Part shown: positions 44,630 through 54,596 of the stretch, piece by piece | How the letters are laid out: the number at the start of each line of letters is the position of its first letter | How positions within the stretch are numbered: position 1 is the stretch's first letter | Assembly: GCF_007752535.1 (NCBI RefSeq) | Contig: NZ_CP036426.1 | Location: 1,550,001-1,614,000, forward strand | DNA from: Tautonia plasticadhaerens | Lineage (GTDB): Bacteria > Planctomycetota > Planctomycetia > Isosphaerales > Isosphaeraceae | Length of the DNA stretch: 64,000 nucleotides | Direction of reading: 5' to 3' | The notes under the pieces: model-generated | Told to the model about the DNA's origin: nothing | Seen by the model: the letters and a program-made list of their open reading frames with translations, nothing else | Database searches by the model: none | Position numbers and translations under genes: made by a program

Positions 44630-45094
44630 TCAGGGACGAGGACCTTCGATCGGCGGGGCGATTATCTGCGCTTCGTTTTCTACCTGCTCAACTCGAACGA
44701 CCCTGTCGACGTAGTATTGACCAGGAGCGGGTCCGTTGCCCGTGGGAATCGTGTACCCATCGACGGCCGGTGAGGGATAGGAGAACCCCGAGAAGCTACG
44801 GCTGCGCATGAGATCGAGGCTGTGGAACCTCACCGACGGGGATCCGCCCGCGATCATCGTGTCGGCCGAGGGCGGCGGTGGGGGCAGGGTGCTTCCGTCT
44901 CGCTCGATGAGATTGCCGCTGATCCCGCCAAACAACATGGTCACGCCGATCCGGCCGAGGCGAACCGAGTTGGCTACCCGGCTGTCCTCTTGAACGGCCT
45001 CGGATGAACGGGCCAGGGTGGTCGAATTCGTCGCGACCGGGGCGGCGAGGACGACCATCCAAACCAGAGACCGACGGATCACTCGGAGAGACAT
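44630..45094 (-). CDS. Hypothetical secreted protein
   Basis: 154 residues, unrecognised. A basic start (MSLRVIRRSL) and hydrophobic segment form a signal peptide (to about residue 28). The mature part is Ser/Pro-rich with NSVRLGRIGVTMLFGGISGNLIERDG and a polyproline run of seven. The GGISGNLIERDG motif might be an outer-membrane-anchoring or aggregation-prone segment, but this is speculation. Located between the permease gene (32 bases) and lysS (63 bases) on the same strand; lysS, this gene and the Lol-like genes could be transcribed together. Confidence 0.6.
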   Translation of the reverse strand: MSLRVIRRSLVWMVVLAAPVATNSTTLARSSEAVQEDSRVANSVRLGRIGVTMLFGGISGNLIERDGSTLPPPPPSADTMIAGGSPSVRFHSLDLMRSRSFSGFSYPSPAVDGYTIPTGNGPAPGQYYVDRVVRVEQVENEAQIIAPPIEGPRP

Positions 45095-45157
45095 GGGGAC
45101 CTCCGTGCCCGGTGAATCGACTCGAATCGACGCTCGCCGGTGCCTGGAATTGGACGC

Positions 45158-46672
45158 TTATCCGCCCCCGCTTCCCTGGCCCTGGGGTCGGAGCAGCGGG
45201 AAGAGGATCACGTCCCGGATGCTCGGCCGGTCGAGCAGGAGCATGCAGAGGCGGTCGATGCCGATGCCGAGGCCTCCGGCGGGGGGCATGGCGTGCTTCA
45301 GGGCCTTGATGAAGTCGTCGTCCATCTTGGCCATCGACTCGTCCTCGGGCAGCCCGGCGAGCTGCTGCCGGAAGAGTTGCTCCTGGAGGTTCGGGTCGTT
45401 CAGCTCGGTGTAGGCGTTGGCCAGCTCCATGCCGAGCACGAACAACTCGAACCGCTCGGCGACCTCGGGGTGACCGGCCTTCCGCTTGGTCAGCGGGCAG
45501 AGCGGGGCGGGGTAGTCGATCACGAAGACCGGGCCGGTGAGCCTGTCCTCGACGGACTCCTCGAACAGTTCCCCGAGGATGACGACCGGGTCCTTGCCGG
45601 CGGTCTGGAGGCCGAGGGACTCGGCCTTCGCCTTCACGGCGACGGGGTCGGTCGGGTCGACCCCGGCGTGTTCCCGGACCAGCTCGTGATACGTCCTGCG
45701 AGGCCAGGGGGGGGTGAAGTCGACGGTGACGGGGGCGATCTCCCCCTCGGAGCCGACGTGGATGGTGCGGGCGTAATTCCCGTCGACGGCGTCGATGGCG
45801 CCGCAGAGGATGGCCTCGGTCAGGTCCATCATGCTGTGGTAGTCGCCGTAGGCCTGATAGGCCTCCATCATCGTGAACTCGGGGTTGTGCTTGCGGCTGA
45901 TCCCCTCGTTGCGGTAGACGCGTCCCAGCTCGAAGACGCGCTCCATGCCGCCCACGAGCAGGCGCTTCAGGTGCAGCTCGAGGGCGATCCGCAGGTACAG
46001 GTCGATGTCGAGCGCGTTGTGATGCGTCGTGAACGGCCGGGCGGCGGCGCCCCCGGCGATCGACTGCATCGTGGGTCCCTCGATCTCGACGAAGCCCCGG
46101 GATTCGAGCGTGCGACGGATCGCCGAGACGATCTTCGAGCGGCCGAGGAAGGTCTGGAGGCTCTCGGGGTTGCTGAACAGGTCGAGGTAGCGCATCCGGC
46201 TGCGCGCCTCGACGTCGGTCAGGCCGTGCCACTTCTCGGGGGGCGGGAGCAGGCTCTTGCCGAGGAAGGTGAGCGACTCGGCGAAGACGGTCAGCTCGCC
46301 GGTCTTCGTGAAGCCGAGCGTGCCGTCGATGCCGAGCAGGTCGGAGAGATCCAACTCCTTCGCGAGCGCCCAGGCCTCGGGGCCGACCTGCTTCTTGCCG
46401 ACGAAGACCTGGATGCGGCCGGTCCAGTCCCGGAGTTCCAGGAAATGGACGTTCCCCTGGACGCGTCGGAGCATGACCCGGCCGGCGACCCGGACCCGGG
46501 GGCCGGGGATCTCGGCGCCGGGCTGGGCGGCCTCGGGCTCCCGGGAGCGGACGGAGGCGATCGACGCGTGGTCGTCGAACCGATGGCCCCAGGGGTCGAT
46601 CCCCAGGGCCTCGATGCGCCGGAGCTTCTCGGCTCGGACGGATTCCAGGTCGTCGGGCTTCTCCTCGGGCAT
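45158..46672 (-). CDS. lysS: Lysyl-tRNA synthetase (class II)
   Basis: 504 residues, typical length. N-terminal OB-fold anticodon domain (RVRVAGRVMLRRVQGNVHF, LRDWTGRIQVF). Class II motif 1 GFVEIEGPTMQ and GGAAARPF, motif 2 RVYRNEGISRKHNPEFTMME, motif 3 GLGIGIDRLCMLL near the end. It charges tRNA-Lys in the cytosol. A -10 TAAAAT/-35 TTGACC promoter lies 53 bases upstream. Confidence 0.97.
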   Translation of the reverse strand: MPEEKPDDLESVRAEKLRRIEALGIDPWGHRFDDHASIASVRSREPEAAQPGAEIPGPRVRVAGRVMLRRVQGNVHFLELRDWTGRIQVFVGKKQVGPEAWALAKELDLSDLLGIDGTLGFTKTGELTVFAESLTFLGKSLLPPPEKWHGLTDVEARSRMRYLDLFSNPESLQTFLGRSKIVSAIRRTLESRGFVEIEGPTMQSIAGGAAARPFTTHHNALDIDLYLRIALELHLKRLLVGGMERVFELGRVYRNEGISRKHNPEFTMMEAYQAYGDYHSMMDLTEAILCGAIDAVDGNYARTIHVGSEGEIAPVTVDFTPPWPRRTYHELVREHAGVDPTDPVAVKAKAESLGLQTAGKDPVVILGELFEESVEDRLTGPVFVIDYPAPLCPLTKRKAGHPEVAERFELFVLGMELANAYTELNDPNLQEQLFRQQLAGLPEDESMAKMDDDFIKALKHAMPPAGGLGIGIDRLCMLLLDRPSIRDVILFPLLRPQGQGSGGG

Positions 46673-46724
46673 CCTCGGACCTTCGGTGCGGCGGGGCGAT
46701 CGGCGTCAACGTAAGATGGAGCGA

Positions 46725-46752
46725 ATTTTAGCCATCCTGCCGGGACGGTCAA
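46725..46752 (-). promoter_or_regulatory. Strong sigma-70-like promoter of lysS
   Basis: Minus strand TTGACC (46747-46752), 16-base spacer, TAAAAT (46725-46730). A second TTGACG overlaps upstream. One of the best promoter matches in the window; the leader is about 45 bases. Confidence 0.65.
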
Positions 46753-46801
46753 CGTCAACCGGAATGGCGGGGCGGAGCGAGTCGGCCCGGGGGCCGCCCC
46801 G

Positions 46802-47146
46802 ATGACGCTGTTCATGACCGAGATCCACGTCGCGGACCCGGATCGGGCCGCACGATGGTATTCCCGGACGCTCGGCCTCCGGGTGACGCATCGGGACGAC
46901 CTCAAGGGATTCGTCCTCGTCGAGGCGACCGGTGGCGGGCGAATCGCGCTCACGCGAGGAGAACCGATCCGGGGCTGTCGTCTGGTGTTCCGCGTCGACG
47001 ACGTCGGCGCGGAGCGCGACCGGTTGCGGGTGCTCGGCGTCGAGGTCACCGAGGTGGCCCACAACGCCGAGGAGCATTACCGCGAAGTGCGCCTGTCCGA
47101 CCCGGACGGGACGCCGATCACCCTGTTCGCCTGGGCAAACCGCTGA
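46802..47146 (+). CDS. VOC-family (glyoxalase/dioxygenase fold) protein
   Basis: 114 residues, a single vicinal-oxygen-chelate module pair: MTEIHVADPDRAARWYSRTLGLRV at the N-terminus and REVRLSDPDGTPITLFAW at the C-terminus. Family members bind a divalent metal and act on diverse substrates (glyoxalase I, fosfomycin resistance, ring-cleavage). The metal-ligand set is not obvious here, so function cannot be assigned. Divergent from lysS. Confidence 0.85.
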   Translation: MTLFMTEIHVADPDRAARWYSRTLGLRVTHRDDLKGFVLVEATGGGRIALTRGEPIRGCRLVFRVDDVGAERDRLRVLGVEVTEVAHNAEEHYREVRLSDPDGTPITLFAWANR

Positions 47147-47183
47147 CGCGACACCGGGTTGCCGGATCCGAGATGCCCCGGCA

Positions 47184-47684
47184 TCAGGCGGACTGGCCCG
47201 TGGCGGCGGCACCGGCCGGGGCGGCGAGGCCGTCCCGGGGGACGAGGAAGCCCAGGTGGTGGGCGCAATGGACCCAGTTCAGCTCCTTCCACTGCGCGAC
47301 GGTCAGATCCGCCATCGGGTGCGGGCGGGGCAGGGAGGTCGCGTCCCGGGCCCGCTCGATCGTGGCGATGCAGGCGTCGATCAGGGCGGGGTCGTCCGGC
47401 CCTCCCGGGGCGGTCGGCACGACCTCCCGGGGGGCGGGGACGCCGGAGATCATCCGGCGGGTCCGGGTGACGTGGCGGGCCATCGGCTCTCCGACGAGCT
47501 TGCGGAAGAGCCACGGCAGGCGGCGGTCGACGCCGTCGAGGCCGACCCGGAACGTGGAGGTGAGGTGCTCGCACATCTGGGTCAGGGTCCACTTGCCGAG
47601 CATGGTGTAGCCGCCTCCCTGGAGGCGGCGGATCTCGGCGATGACGGCGTCGGCGTCACGGAAGTCGAGCGATCGGCGCCCCAT
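47184..47684 (-). CDS. DUF1569 (DinB-like) protein
   Basis: 166 residues from the ATG (a GTG three codons upstream is possible; GAGGGGGG lies before both). The DUF1569 pattern is seen in LDFRDADAVIAEIRRL, KWTLTQMCEHLTSTF, and the His-containing terminal helix ELNWVHCAHHLGFLVP. The fold is a DinB-type helical bundle with metal-binding His; role unknown. Ends convergent to the VOC gene and lies 27 bases downstream of the LarA-like gene, probably in one transcript. Confidence 0.8.
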   Translation of the reverse strand: MGRRSLDFRDADAVIAEIRRLQGGGYTMLGKWTLTQMCEHLTSTFRVGLDGVDRRLPWLFRKLVGEPMARHVTRTRRMISGVPAPREVVPTAPGGPDDPALIDACIATIERARDATSLPRPHPMADLTVAQWKELNWVHCAHHLGFLVPRDGLAAPAGAAATGQSA

Positions 47685-47711
47685 GGGCGACACCCCCCTC
47701 GAGTGATCGGA

Positions 47712-48986
47712 TCAGCCTTCGATGGTCGGCAGGACGTAAGGTCCCTTCGGGATGACGGCGACCCGGGCGTCGGGGCCGTATTCGGCGAGCGAGGCGGCCA
47801 GGGCGGACTCGACCGTATCTGCGGGCTCGACGAAAAGGCCGGAGAGGGTGTCGGCGGGGAGGCCGTCGGAGACGACCTTGACGCGGGCCTTGCGGCGGAC
47901 CTTGGCCAGTTCCTCGAGTTGCCACTGGTCGAGGACGAAATAATCCTTCCCGAGGATGCGTTCCATGAAGACCTCCAGCGAGGGATTCTCGCGGAAGAGG
48001 CTTTGGAACTCGGGGCTGCCGATGCCCTCGCTCAGGCCGGCGGCGATGATGATCGTGCCCCCCTGCTTGACGATCGGCAGGCAGCCGGTCATCCCCTTCA
48101 CGGCCTGGTAGAAGGTGGTGTCCAGCGGGTAGCCGGCCGAGCTGGTGACGACCACGTCGACCGCCTCCCGGACCGGGGACTTGACGACGTGCTCGATGAA
48201 ACGTACCCCTTCGAGGAACGCCTGCTCCATGTCCCCCGCGACGACCGAGGTGATCCGGCGCTGCTTGTCGAGGGTGACGTTGACGATGAAGTCGCACCCG
48301 GCCATCCGGGCGATCCTCGTGTTCTCCTCGTGGACGGGGTTGCCTTCGAGGAAGCCGCAGTCGGCCTTGGGGTGTTCCAGGAAGCCGGGTCCGTGCCAGA
48401 TTTTCACCGTCTCGATCGCGGCGATGCCGGGGCAGATGAGCTTCCGGCCGCCCGAGTAGCCCGCCATCAGGTGGGGCTCGATCAGGCCGGTGGCGATCTT
48501 CAAATCGGCGTCGACGTAGCGCGAGTCGATCCAGGCGGGGACCCCCCTGGGGGTGGTGCCGAGGAAGGTGTGCTCCTCGAGGACGGTCCCGCGGTGGTCC
48601 TCGACCCGATACTCGCGGGCGATCCGCTCGCCGAGCATCTCGACGCGTTCGGCCTGGGTGCTCGGGCGGTGCAGGCCGGTGGCGACGAGGATCAGGACGT
48701 CCTCGCGGGCGATCCCGGCCTCGTGGAGCACCTCGAGCGTGGGGCGGAGGATCGTCTCGTTGGGGACCGGTCGGGTGATGTCGCAGATGAGGATGCAGGC
48801 GGTCTTCCGGCCCCGGGCGATCTCCCGGAGGGGGGGGGAACCGATCGGGGCCTCCAGGCCGGCGACGACGGCGGCGTCGGGGTCGTCCAGCGGGGCGACG
48901 TCCCGGATCTCCAGGGGGCCGATGACCCGGTCGTCGGGCAGCTCGACCTCGAGGCCGGTGCGGCCGTAGTCGAGGGTCACGCGCAT
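47712..48986 (-). CDS. LarA-like nickel-dependent lactate racemase family protein
   Basis: 424 residues, the LarA length. [10 protein letters not shown] and the following ATGLHRPST supply the Asp-Arg and His of the N-terminal domain. [18 protein letters not shown] supplies the second His and the Lys that carries the pincer cofactor. The C-terminal domain includes [14 protein letters not shown]. LarA enzymes use a nickel pincer nucleotide to racemise or epimerise 2-hydroxy acids. The cofactor genes larB, larC and larE are not in this window. The substrate may well be something other than lactate. The start before [10 protein letters not shown] was chosen over an upstream ATG. Confidence 0.85.
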   Translation of the reverse strand: MRVTLDYGRTGLEVELPDDRVIGPLEIRDVAPLDDPDAAVVAGLEAPIGSPPLREIARGRKTACILICDITRPVPNETILRPTLEVLHEAGIAREDVLILVATGLHRPSTQAERVEMLGERIAREYRVEDHRGTVLEEHTFLGTTPRGVPAWIDSRYVDADLKIATGLIEPHLMAGYSGGRKLICPGIAAIETVKIWHGPGFLEHPKADCGFLEGNPVHEENTRIARMAGCDFIVNVTLDKQRRITSVVAGDMEQAFLEGVRFIEHVVKSPVREAVDVVVTSSAGYPLDTTFYQAVKGMTGCLPIVKQGGTIIIAAGLSEGIGSPEFQSLFRENPSLEVFMERILGKDYFVLDQWQLEELAKVRRKARVKVVSDGLPADTLSGLFVEPADTVESALAASLAEYGPDARVAVIPKGPYVLPTIEG

Positions 48987-49194
48987 CGTATTCGCCTCCG
49001 GTCGGTCGATCGGTCGGTGGGGCATGGTCGCCCGGCCCGCCCGAGGGCGATCGGCCGGGCGACCGGGCCATCCATCATAACCGATCGGCGTCGACTTCGC
49101 GCACCCGGCCGGGTCGGGGCGGTCGCGATTCCGGCCAGGGCCGAGGGGTCGCCCGGTCCCGGCCCCCGGGGAGGGCGTCCGATCGCCCTCCGGA

Positions 49195-51114
49195 TCACCT
49201 GGAGGCGCCGGCCTTCCTGGGCCGGGCCTTGCCGCCCTGGGCGAGCTTGAGGGCCTCGGGGAGGTTGGAGGTGACCTCGGCGACGCTGAAGACGACCCGG
49301 TCGGCTCCCATGCCGGTCAGGCGGGTCCTCGCCTTCTCCCCGCCCGAGCCGCCCCAGCGGCCGGCCCAGATGGGGACGTCGGGGAAGAGGGCCTTGAGCC
49401 GCTTCACCAGGTACCGGGCCGAGGTCAGGCCGACCGGGGGGAGGTGCGAGAGGAGGACGATTTCGGCCTCCCCCTGGGCCACCTGTTCCGATGCCTCCAG
49501 CGGGGTCGAGCTGGACGTGACGATCTCGATCGAGACGCCGCTCGGCCGCAGGGCGAGGGCGACCATGCGGAGGACCATCGCGTCGGCCGCGTCGCTGCTG
49601 GCGACGCCGACGACCTTGAACTCCCCGGCCGACCCCGGACGGGCCTTGCCGGCCTCCGGCCCTTCCGAGGATCGAGTGTCCAGCTCGTCGAGGATCGTCC
49701 GGGTGACGTGCCAGACGAACGACTGATCCCCTTCCTCGATCACCCCCCGGGCCAGGTCGCCCTCGGCCCGGGAGAGGGCGGGGATGAGGATGTCGTCGAA
49801 GGCTTGCTCGATCGGCAGGCCTTCGTCCAGCGCCTCCTCGACGACCTCCAGGGCGCCGTCCGAGTCCCGGGCGAGCAGCCGCTGGTAGAACTGCGCATTG
49901 CGTTCCAGGACCACGTCCTCGCCGAGCATCGTGGCGAAGAACCGGAGGCCCGGCACGTACTTGCCCAGCACCGCCAGGCAGACCGTCAGCGGGGTGGAGA
50001 GCAGCAGCCCCGGCGCCCCCCAGAGCCAGGTCCAGAACATCGCCGAGATCAGCAGGCCGACGGCCGTGATCCCGGTCGTCCGGCCGTAGAGGATCGGCTC
50101 CAGGACGTATTCGGAGAACGCCTCGAAGGTGATGAACAGCACCGCCACGAGGATCGGGTCCCGCCAGCCCTCGCTGAAGACGATCGAGTAGCCCAGGGGC
50201 AGCACGAAGGCCGTCCAGGGGCCGACGTAGGGGATGAACCTCAGGACGAAGACGAGGAACCCCCAGAGGACGGCATACGGCACGCCGATCAGCCAGAGCC
50301 CGGTGCCGAGGAACACGCCGCAGAGGGCGTTGAAGGAGGAGAACGTCGTCAGGTACTTGCTGATCCGCTCCGCGGCCTCGCTGAAGGTCCGTGTCGTCAG
50401 GCTGATGTGGCCGACGCCGATGACCTGGATGATCCGGCCGAAGAGGTCGTCCCGGGTGATGAGCATGAAGGCCGTGAGCACCAGGACGACCGAGAAGATC
50501 GCGGCCGGCTCCATCAGCGGGCCGACCGCGGTGCTGAAGCGATCCTGGATCGTCGGGCGGTCGACGACCTCCACCTGGTAGACCGTGGACTCGGTATCCC
50601 CCGGCCCGGTCGGGGCGAACGGCCCCGACCGGGTCGGGCCGACGACGCCCGGCGGCTCGGGGGATTCGGCGAGCGAGACCTCCTCCACCTCCCCCTCGTC
50701 GGCCTCCCCGCCTCCCTCCATGATCGACCGCGAGACGTCGGCGGCCATGTCTTCGAGCTTGCCGAGGGTCGAGGGCTGGCCCTTGTCGACGACGTCGGAG
50801 ATCTTCCGCTCGATTTCCGAGCGGTTCTCGGTCAGGTCGTTCGCCAGCTGGCCGAGCTGCTGGATGACCACGAATCCGACGCCGCCCAGGCTCCCGAGCG
50901 TGAGCAGGACCGTCAGCACCACCGCGAGGACCCTCGGCAGCCCTCGTCGCTCCAGCCAGGCGACGACCGGGGCCAGCACCAGGCTCAACAGGAGGGCGAG
51001 CGCCAGGGGCCGGAGCACCTCGGCGGCGAAATACATGAAGGCGATGATCGCCAGGATCATCATCGTGATGATCACCGGATGATTCATCCGGACGCGGACG
51101 TAGCGTTCGGCCAC
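49195..51114 (-). CDS. AI-2E/PerM-type membrane protein fused to a B12-binding-like domain
   Basis: 639 residues. Residues 1-400 form an AI-2E family (PerM) transporter: TMs at about 12-30, 35-55, 62-85, an acidic outer/inner loop (about 90-190), and a C-terminal block of helices with [17 protein letters not shown] and the conserved [17 protein letters not shown]. Residues 400-490 are helical, with a repeated [20 protein letters not shown] pattern. Residues 500-630 form a Rossmann-like domain resembling cobalamin-binding regulators ([31 protein letters not shown]), but the cobalamin-ligating DxHxxG is absent. The fusion suggests sensor-controlled transport (inference). Confidence 0.8.
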   Translation of the reverse strand: MAERYVRVRMNHPVIITMMILAIIAFMYFAAEVLRPLALALLLSLVLAPVVAWLERRGLPRVLAVVLTVLLTLGSLGGVGFVVIQQLGQLANDLTENRSEIERKISDVVDKGQPSTLGKLEDMAADVSRSIMEGGGEADEGEVEEVSLAESPEPPGVVGPTRSGPFAPTGPGDTESTVYQVEVVDRPTIQDRFSTAVGPLMEPAAIFSVVLVLTAFMLITRDDLFGRIIQVIGVGHISLTTRTFSEAAERISKYLTTFSSFNALCGVFLGTGLWLIGVPYAVLWGFLVFVLRFIPYVGPWTAFVLPLGYSIVFSEGWRDPILVAVLFITFEAFSEYVLEPILYGRTTGITAVGLLISAMFWTWLWGAPGLLLSTPLTVCLAVLGKYVPGLRFFATMLGEDVVLERNAQFYQRLLARDSDGALEVVEEALDEGLPIEQAFDDILIPALSRAEGDLARGVIEEGDQSFVWHVTRTILDELDTRSSEGPEAGKARPGSAGEFKVVGVASSDAADAMVLRMVALALRPSGVSIEIVTSSSTPLEASEQVAQGEAEIVLLSHLPPVGLTSARYLVKRLKALFPDVPIWAGRWGGSGGEKARTRLTGMGADRVVFSVAEVTSNLPEALKLAQGGKARPRKAGASR

Positions 51115-51247
51115 GGGAAGGGCCCTCGGGGCGTCGAGGTGACGATGGGGGGGGGCGGTCGAGGTTCGATCCTGGTCATCGGATCATCGCCGAGCCCCAG
51201 GCGTCGGGGCTCGGCGACGGACGAATGCACGGCGGGGCGGCCGGGGC

Positions 51248-51946
51248 TCACGAACGGCGGATGACCGTCGTGCGACGAACCCCGATGACCGGCACCGGCA
51301 CGGGCAGCTCGCCGGAGCCGACCAGCGAGCCGAAGATCACGGACGTCAGCGAGACGACCACGCCGAGCAGCGACCACCAGGCGGCCTCCCGGGAGACCTG
51401 GACGACCTGCTCCCGGGTGATCTGGTTCTCGGGATCCTCGGCGAAGGTGCGGACCTGGGCGACCTGCTCCTCGCCGAGGCCGGCGCGCTCCATCAGGCTG
51501 GTCATCCGATCCACGTTGGTCCCGGTGCCGGCGGGGGCGGCCTCGGCGTAGGCGCCGGTCGCGCCGCCGATCATGCCGCTGAAGCCGGCCCGGACGCCGG
51601 ACGCGAGCAGGCCGAACAGGCCGATGAACAGCAGGCCCCAGAGGATCAGGCCGTAGAGGACGGCCTCCAGCTTACTCTCCCCCACGGCCAGTCGGCTCGT
51701 GGCCCAGCCGCCGAAGAAGAAGGAGATCAGCAGCGTGAGCGCGGTGTAGATCGCGCCGCCGAAACCGATGCTGGAGCCGTCGGCGTTGCGGGCGACCGCC
51801 TCGCCCAGCAGGGCCACGCCCAGGAGCATCAGGACCACGTAGAAGGTGACCGCCACCATCGCCCCGGCGAAGATCGCCTGCCAGCTCACCCGGCTCTTCA
51901 CGGCCATGATGTCGGTGGTGTCGGGTCGGTTCATCTCGTCTGCCAT
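51248..51946 (-). CDS. Hypothetical multi-span membrane protein
   Basis: 232 residues. Three to four transmembrane helices (about 22-48, 62-84, 95-117, and 180-205). A mid-protein loop contains EEQVAQVRTFAEDPENQITREQVVQVSREAAW, reminiscent of the TIGR04086/PhnA-like membrane family; I do not recognise it further. A start with AGGAACCGACCG upstream was chosen over a GTG nine codons earlier. Divergent from the aldo/keto reductase gene; runs toward the AI-2E gene in the same direction, 133 bases away. Confidence 0.7.
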   Translation of the reverse strand: MADEMNRPDTTDIMAVKSRVSWQAIFAGAMVAVTFYVVLMLLGVALLGEAVARNADGSSIGFGGAIYTALTLLISFFFGGWATSRLAVGESKLEAVLYGLILWGLLFIGLFGLLASGVRAGFSGMIGGATGAYAEAAPAGTGTNVDRMTSLMERAGLGEEQVAQVRTFAEDPENQITREQVVQVSREAAWWSLLGVVVSLTSVIFGSLVGSGELPVPVPVIGVRRTTVIRRS

Positions 51947-52221
51947 CGGTCGGTTCCTGTTCGCGGAGTTCACTCAGGGCTGGGGCGATCCCACTCGGAT
52001 CGCCCCCTCGTCCCGGCCGAGCCCGACGTCGAGACGGGGTGTCCTCGGTGCCCGGGGTTCCACGAGGAGCCCAGATGCAATGGGCATGCCGCAATCATCG
52101 GCATCCACCTTGCAAAGGTCGTGATGGGCTGACAGGATCGGGACGTGCGACCCGCATCGGCCCTTCCTCGGGCCCGCCCGCGTCTCGACCCGCATCGTAC
52201 AACCCGGACCAGGAACGCACC

Positions 52222-53262
52222 ATGCATCAGAAACCGGCCGAGTCGTCTACCAGCCGCCGAGGGTTCCTCCAGGCGGGAGTCGCCGGCCTGGCGGCCGCCG
52301 GGGTCGTCCGAGCGGCCCAGTCCGGGGACACGCCGAAGAACGACGCCGGCATCCCCCTCAGGCCGTTCGGGCGCCACTCGGAAGAGCTGGTGACCATGAT
52401 CTGTCTCGGCGGCCACCACGTTGGGCGCAATTTGAGCGAGGCGGAGGACGTCAAGCTCATCCAGATGGCCGTCGACGAGGGGGTCACCTTCCTCGACAAC
52501 GCCTGGGACTACCACGACGGCGGCTCCGAGGAGCGCATGGGTAAGGCCCTGGAACAGGGGAAGCTCCGGGACAAAGTCTTCCTCATGACCAAGGTCTGCG
52601 CCCGGGATGCCAAAACCGCCCGGGAGCAACTGGAGCAGAGCCTCCAGCGGCTCCGGACCGACCACCTCGACCTCTGGCAGTTCCACGAGATCAACTACGA
52701 CAACGACCCCGACTGGATCTTCGCCGAGGACGGCGCCCTCTCCGTCGCCCTGAAGGCCCGGGAGGAGGGGAAGATCCGCTATCTCGGCTTCACCGGCCAC
52801 AAGGACCCTCGCATCCACCTGAAGATGCTCGGCATGCCCTTCGAGGAGTGGGACAGCGTCCAGATGCCCCTGAACGTGATGGACGGCACCTATCGGAGCT
52901 TCCAGAACGAGGTCCTGCCGGTGCTGGACCGGCGGGGGATCGCCCCGATCGGCATGAAGAGCCTCGGCGGCGCCGGGAAGATCGTCTCCGAGGCTGGAGT
53001 GCCGGTCGACCAGGCCTTGCGCTACGTCCTCTCGCTGCCGATCACCACCCTGGTCTCCGGGATGGAGTCGCCCGAGATCCTCCGCCAGAACCTGGAGATC
53101 GTCCGGGACTTCACCCCCATGACCCCGGACGAGCGGGCCGCCTTGGAACGCGACCACCTCCGGGTCGCCGGCGACGGCCGGTTCGAGCAGTTCAAGTCGG
53201 CCAAGACCTTCGACGGCCCGTACCACCAGCAGCAGCACGGGTTCGAACCCCAGGACGCCTGA
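52222..53262 (+). CDS. Exported aldo/keto reductase with Tat-type leader
   Basis: 346 residues. The leader STSRRGFLQAGVAGLAAAGVV is a good twin-arginine signal, so export is likely. The AKR barrel then begins PLRPFGRHSEELVTMICLGG. Catalytic Asp and Tyr are in FLDNAWDYHDGGSEERMGKAL, Lys in FLMTKVCARD and His in LWQFHEI. NADPH-binding residues follow near the C-terminus (SGMESPEILRQNLE). The natural substrate is unknown; such Tat-exported AKRs are typical of planctomycetes. A TACAAC at 52198-52203 may be a -10. Confidence 0.85.
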   Translation: MHQKPAESSTSRRGFLQAGVAGLAAAGVVRAAQSGDTPKNDAGIPLRPFGRHSEELVTMICLGGHHVGRNLSEAEDVKLIQMAVDEGVTFLDNAWDYHDGGSEERMGKALEQGKLRDKVFLMTKVCARDAKTAREQLEQSLQRLRTDHLDLWQFHEINYDNDPDWIFAEDGALSVALKAREEGKIRYLGFTGHKDPRIHLKMLGMPFEEWDSVQMPLNVMDGTYRSFQNEVLPVLDRRGIAPIGMKSLGGAGKIVSEAGVPVDQALRYVLSLPITTLVSGMESPEILRQNLEIVRDFTPMTPDERAALERDHLRVAGDGRFEQFKSAKTFDGPYHQQQHGFEPQDA

Positions 53263-53310
53263 CGGCCGGGGCCATGAGACTCGGCACGGCGGTTGCGTAG
53301 GCGTTTCCAC

Positions 53311-54429
53311 ATGCCAGCAGCCGTCGTCCAGTCCCGATCTCCCGTCCGTGCCGAATCGGCCGAATCGGCCGAATCGGCGGGGCTCCGGCACGCCTCGGAC
53401 GACGGGCCGGGGATCCGCCGGGTCCGGTGCGGCTTGGGGTTCCGCTACGAGGACCCGGCCGGTCGGACGATCCGGGACCGCGAGGTGATGCGACGGATCG
53501 CCTCGCTCGCCATCCCGCCGGCCTGGACGGGCGTCTGGATCTGCCCCGATCCCTCGGGGCACCTCCAGGCGACCGGCCGGGACGCCAGGGGTCGCAAGCA
53601 GTATCGCTACCACCCGAGATGGCGGTCGGTCCGGGACGAGACGAAGTACGCCCGGATGATCGCGTTCGGCGCGTCGCTCGGCCGTCTCCGTACGCGGATC
53701 GATCGCGACCTGCGGCGTCGGGGATTACCCCGGGAGAAGGTCCTCGCGGTCGTCGTCCGGCTGCTGGAGGTCAGCCTGATCCGGGTGGGCAACGACGACT
53801 ACGCCGAGCGGAACCACTCGTACGGCCTGACCACGCTCCGGGATCGCCACGTCTCGTTCGAGGGTGGCACGATCCGATTCGCCTTCCGGGGGAAGTCCGG
53901 GGTGTCCCACGAGGTCGACCTGCACGACGCCCGACTCGCCCGGGTCATCCGACGCTGTCGGGATCTACCGGGGCAGGAGCTATTCCAGTACCTCGACCAG
54001 GGCGGCAAGGTGGTCGACGTCGGCTCGGCCGACGTGAACGACTACCTCCGGGAGGCGACCGGACGCGACTTCACGGCCAAGGATTTCCGGACCTGGGCGG
54101 GCACCGTCCTGGCGGCGATGGCCCTGCAGGAGTGCGAGTCGTGCAGCTCCGAGTCGGAGGCGAAGCGTAACATCGTCCGCGCAGTCGGGCGGGTCGCGGA
54201 GCGATTGGGGAACACGCCGACGGTCTGCCGCAAATGTTACGTGCATCCCGCCGTGATCGACGCCTACCTCGACGGCACGATGCTCGACGCCCTTCGTCGC
54301 CGGGCCGACCGGGCCCTGTCCGACGACCTGAAGCACCTCCGGCCCGAGGAGGCGGCCGTGCTCGCCCTGCTCCGATCGAGATTGTCCCGGGAGCAATCCG
54401 GCCGGAAGACCCGACGCAGGACGGCGTGA
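53311..54429 (+). CDS. DNA topoisomerase IB (poxvirus/Deinococcus type)
   Basis: 372 residues. N-terminal domain with YEDPAGRTIRDREVMRRIASLAIPPAWT and WICPDPSGHLQATGRDARGRKQYRYHPRW. Catalytic core: GNDDYAERNHSYGLTTLRDRHV, RGKSGVSHE, the KDFRTWAGT helix and the active-site Tyr310 in RKCYVHPAVIDAY. It relaxes supercoils through a 3'-phosphotyrosine intermediate without cofactor. The first 30 residues are a variable, ESAESAESA-rich tail. An in-frame TTG six codons earlier is a weak alternative start. Confidence 0.9.
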   Translation: MPAAVVQSRSPVRAESAESAESAGLRHASDDGPGIRRVRCGLGFRYEDPAGRTIRDREVMRRIASLAIPPAWTGVWICPDPSGHLQATGRDARGRKQYRYHPRWRSVRDETKYARMIAFGASLGRLRTRIDRDLRRRGLPREKVLAVVVRLLEVSLIRVGNDDYAERNHSYGLTTLRDRHVSFEGGTIRFAFRGKSGVSHEVDLHDARLARVIRRCRDLPGQELFQYLDQGGKVVDVGSADVNDYLREATGRDFTAKDFRTWAGTVLAAMALQECESCSSESEAKRNIVRAVGRVAERLGNTPTVCRKCYVHPAVIDAYLDGTMLDALRRRADRALSDDLKHLRPEEAAVLALLRSRLSREQSGRKTRRRTA

Positions 54430-54596
54430 TCGTTCGGGGCAATCGACGCCCTCCCCGCTGACTGCCCCTCCGGAGCGCGGACCCCGAGCGTCAGGTTAAC
54501 GGGCGCGAGGGTGACCGGCTGAGCCTCCTCGGGGGTGCGACCGAGGCGCGGGATCGGGGTCGTCCTCGTCCGGATGGATCGGCGTCATGGGCGTGA

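Noticed and set aside
53236-53252. GGGTTCGAACCCC, resembling a tRNA T arm
   Set aside because: It lies in frame within the aldo/keto reductase (codes HGFEPQ) with no other tRNA arm nearby.
53346-53380. Tandem CGAATCGGC units at the topoisomerase start
   Set aside because: A short codon-level repeat in a variable N-terminal tail; too short and common to be meaningful.
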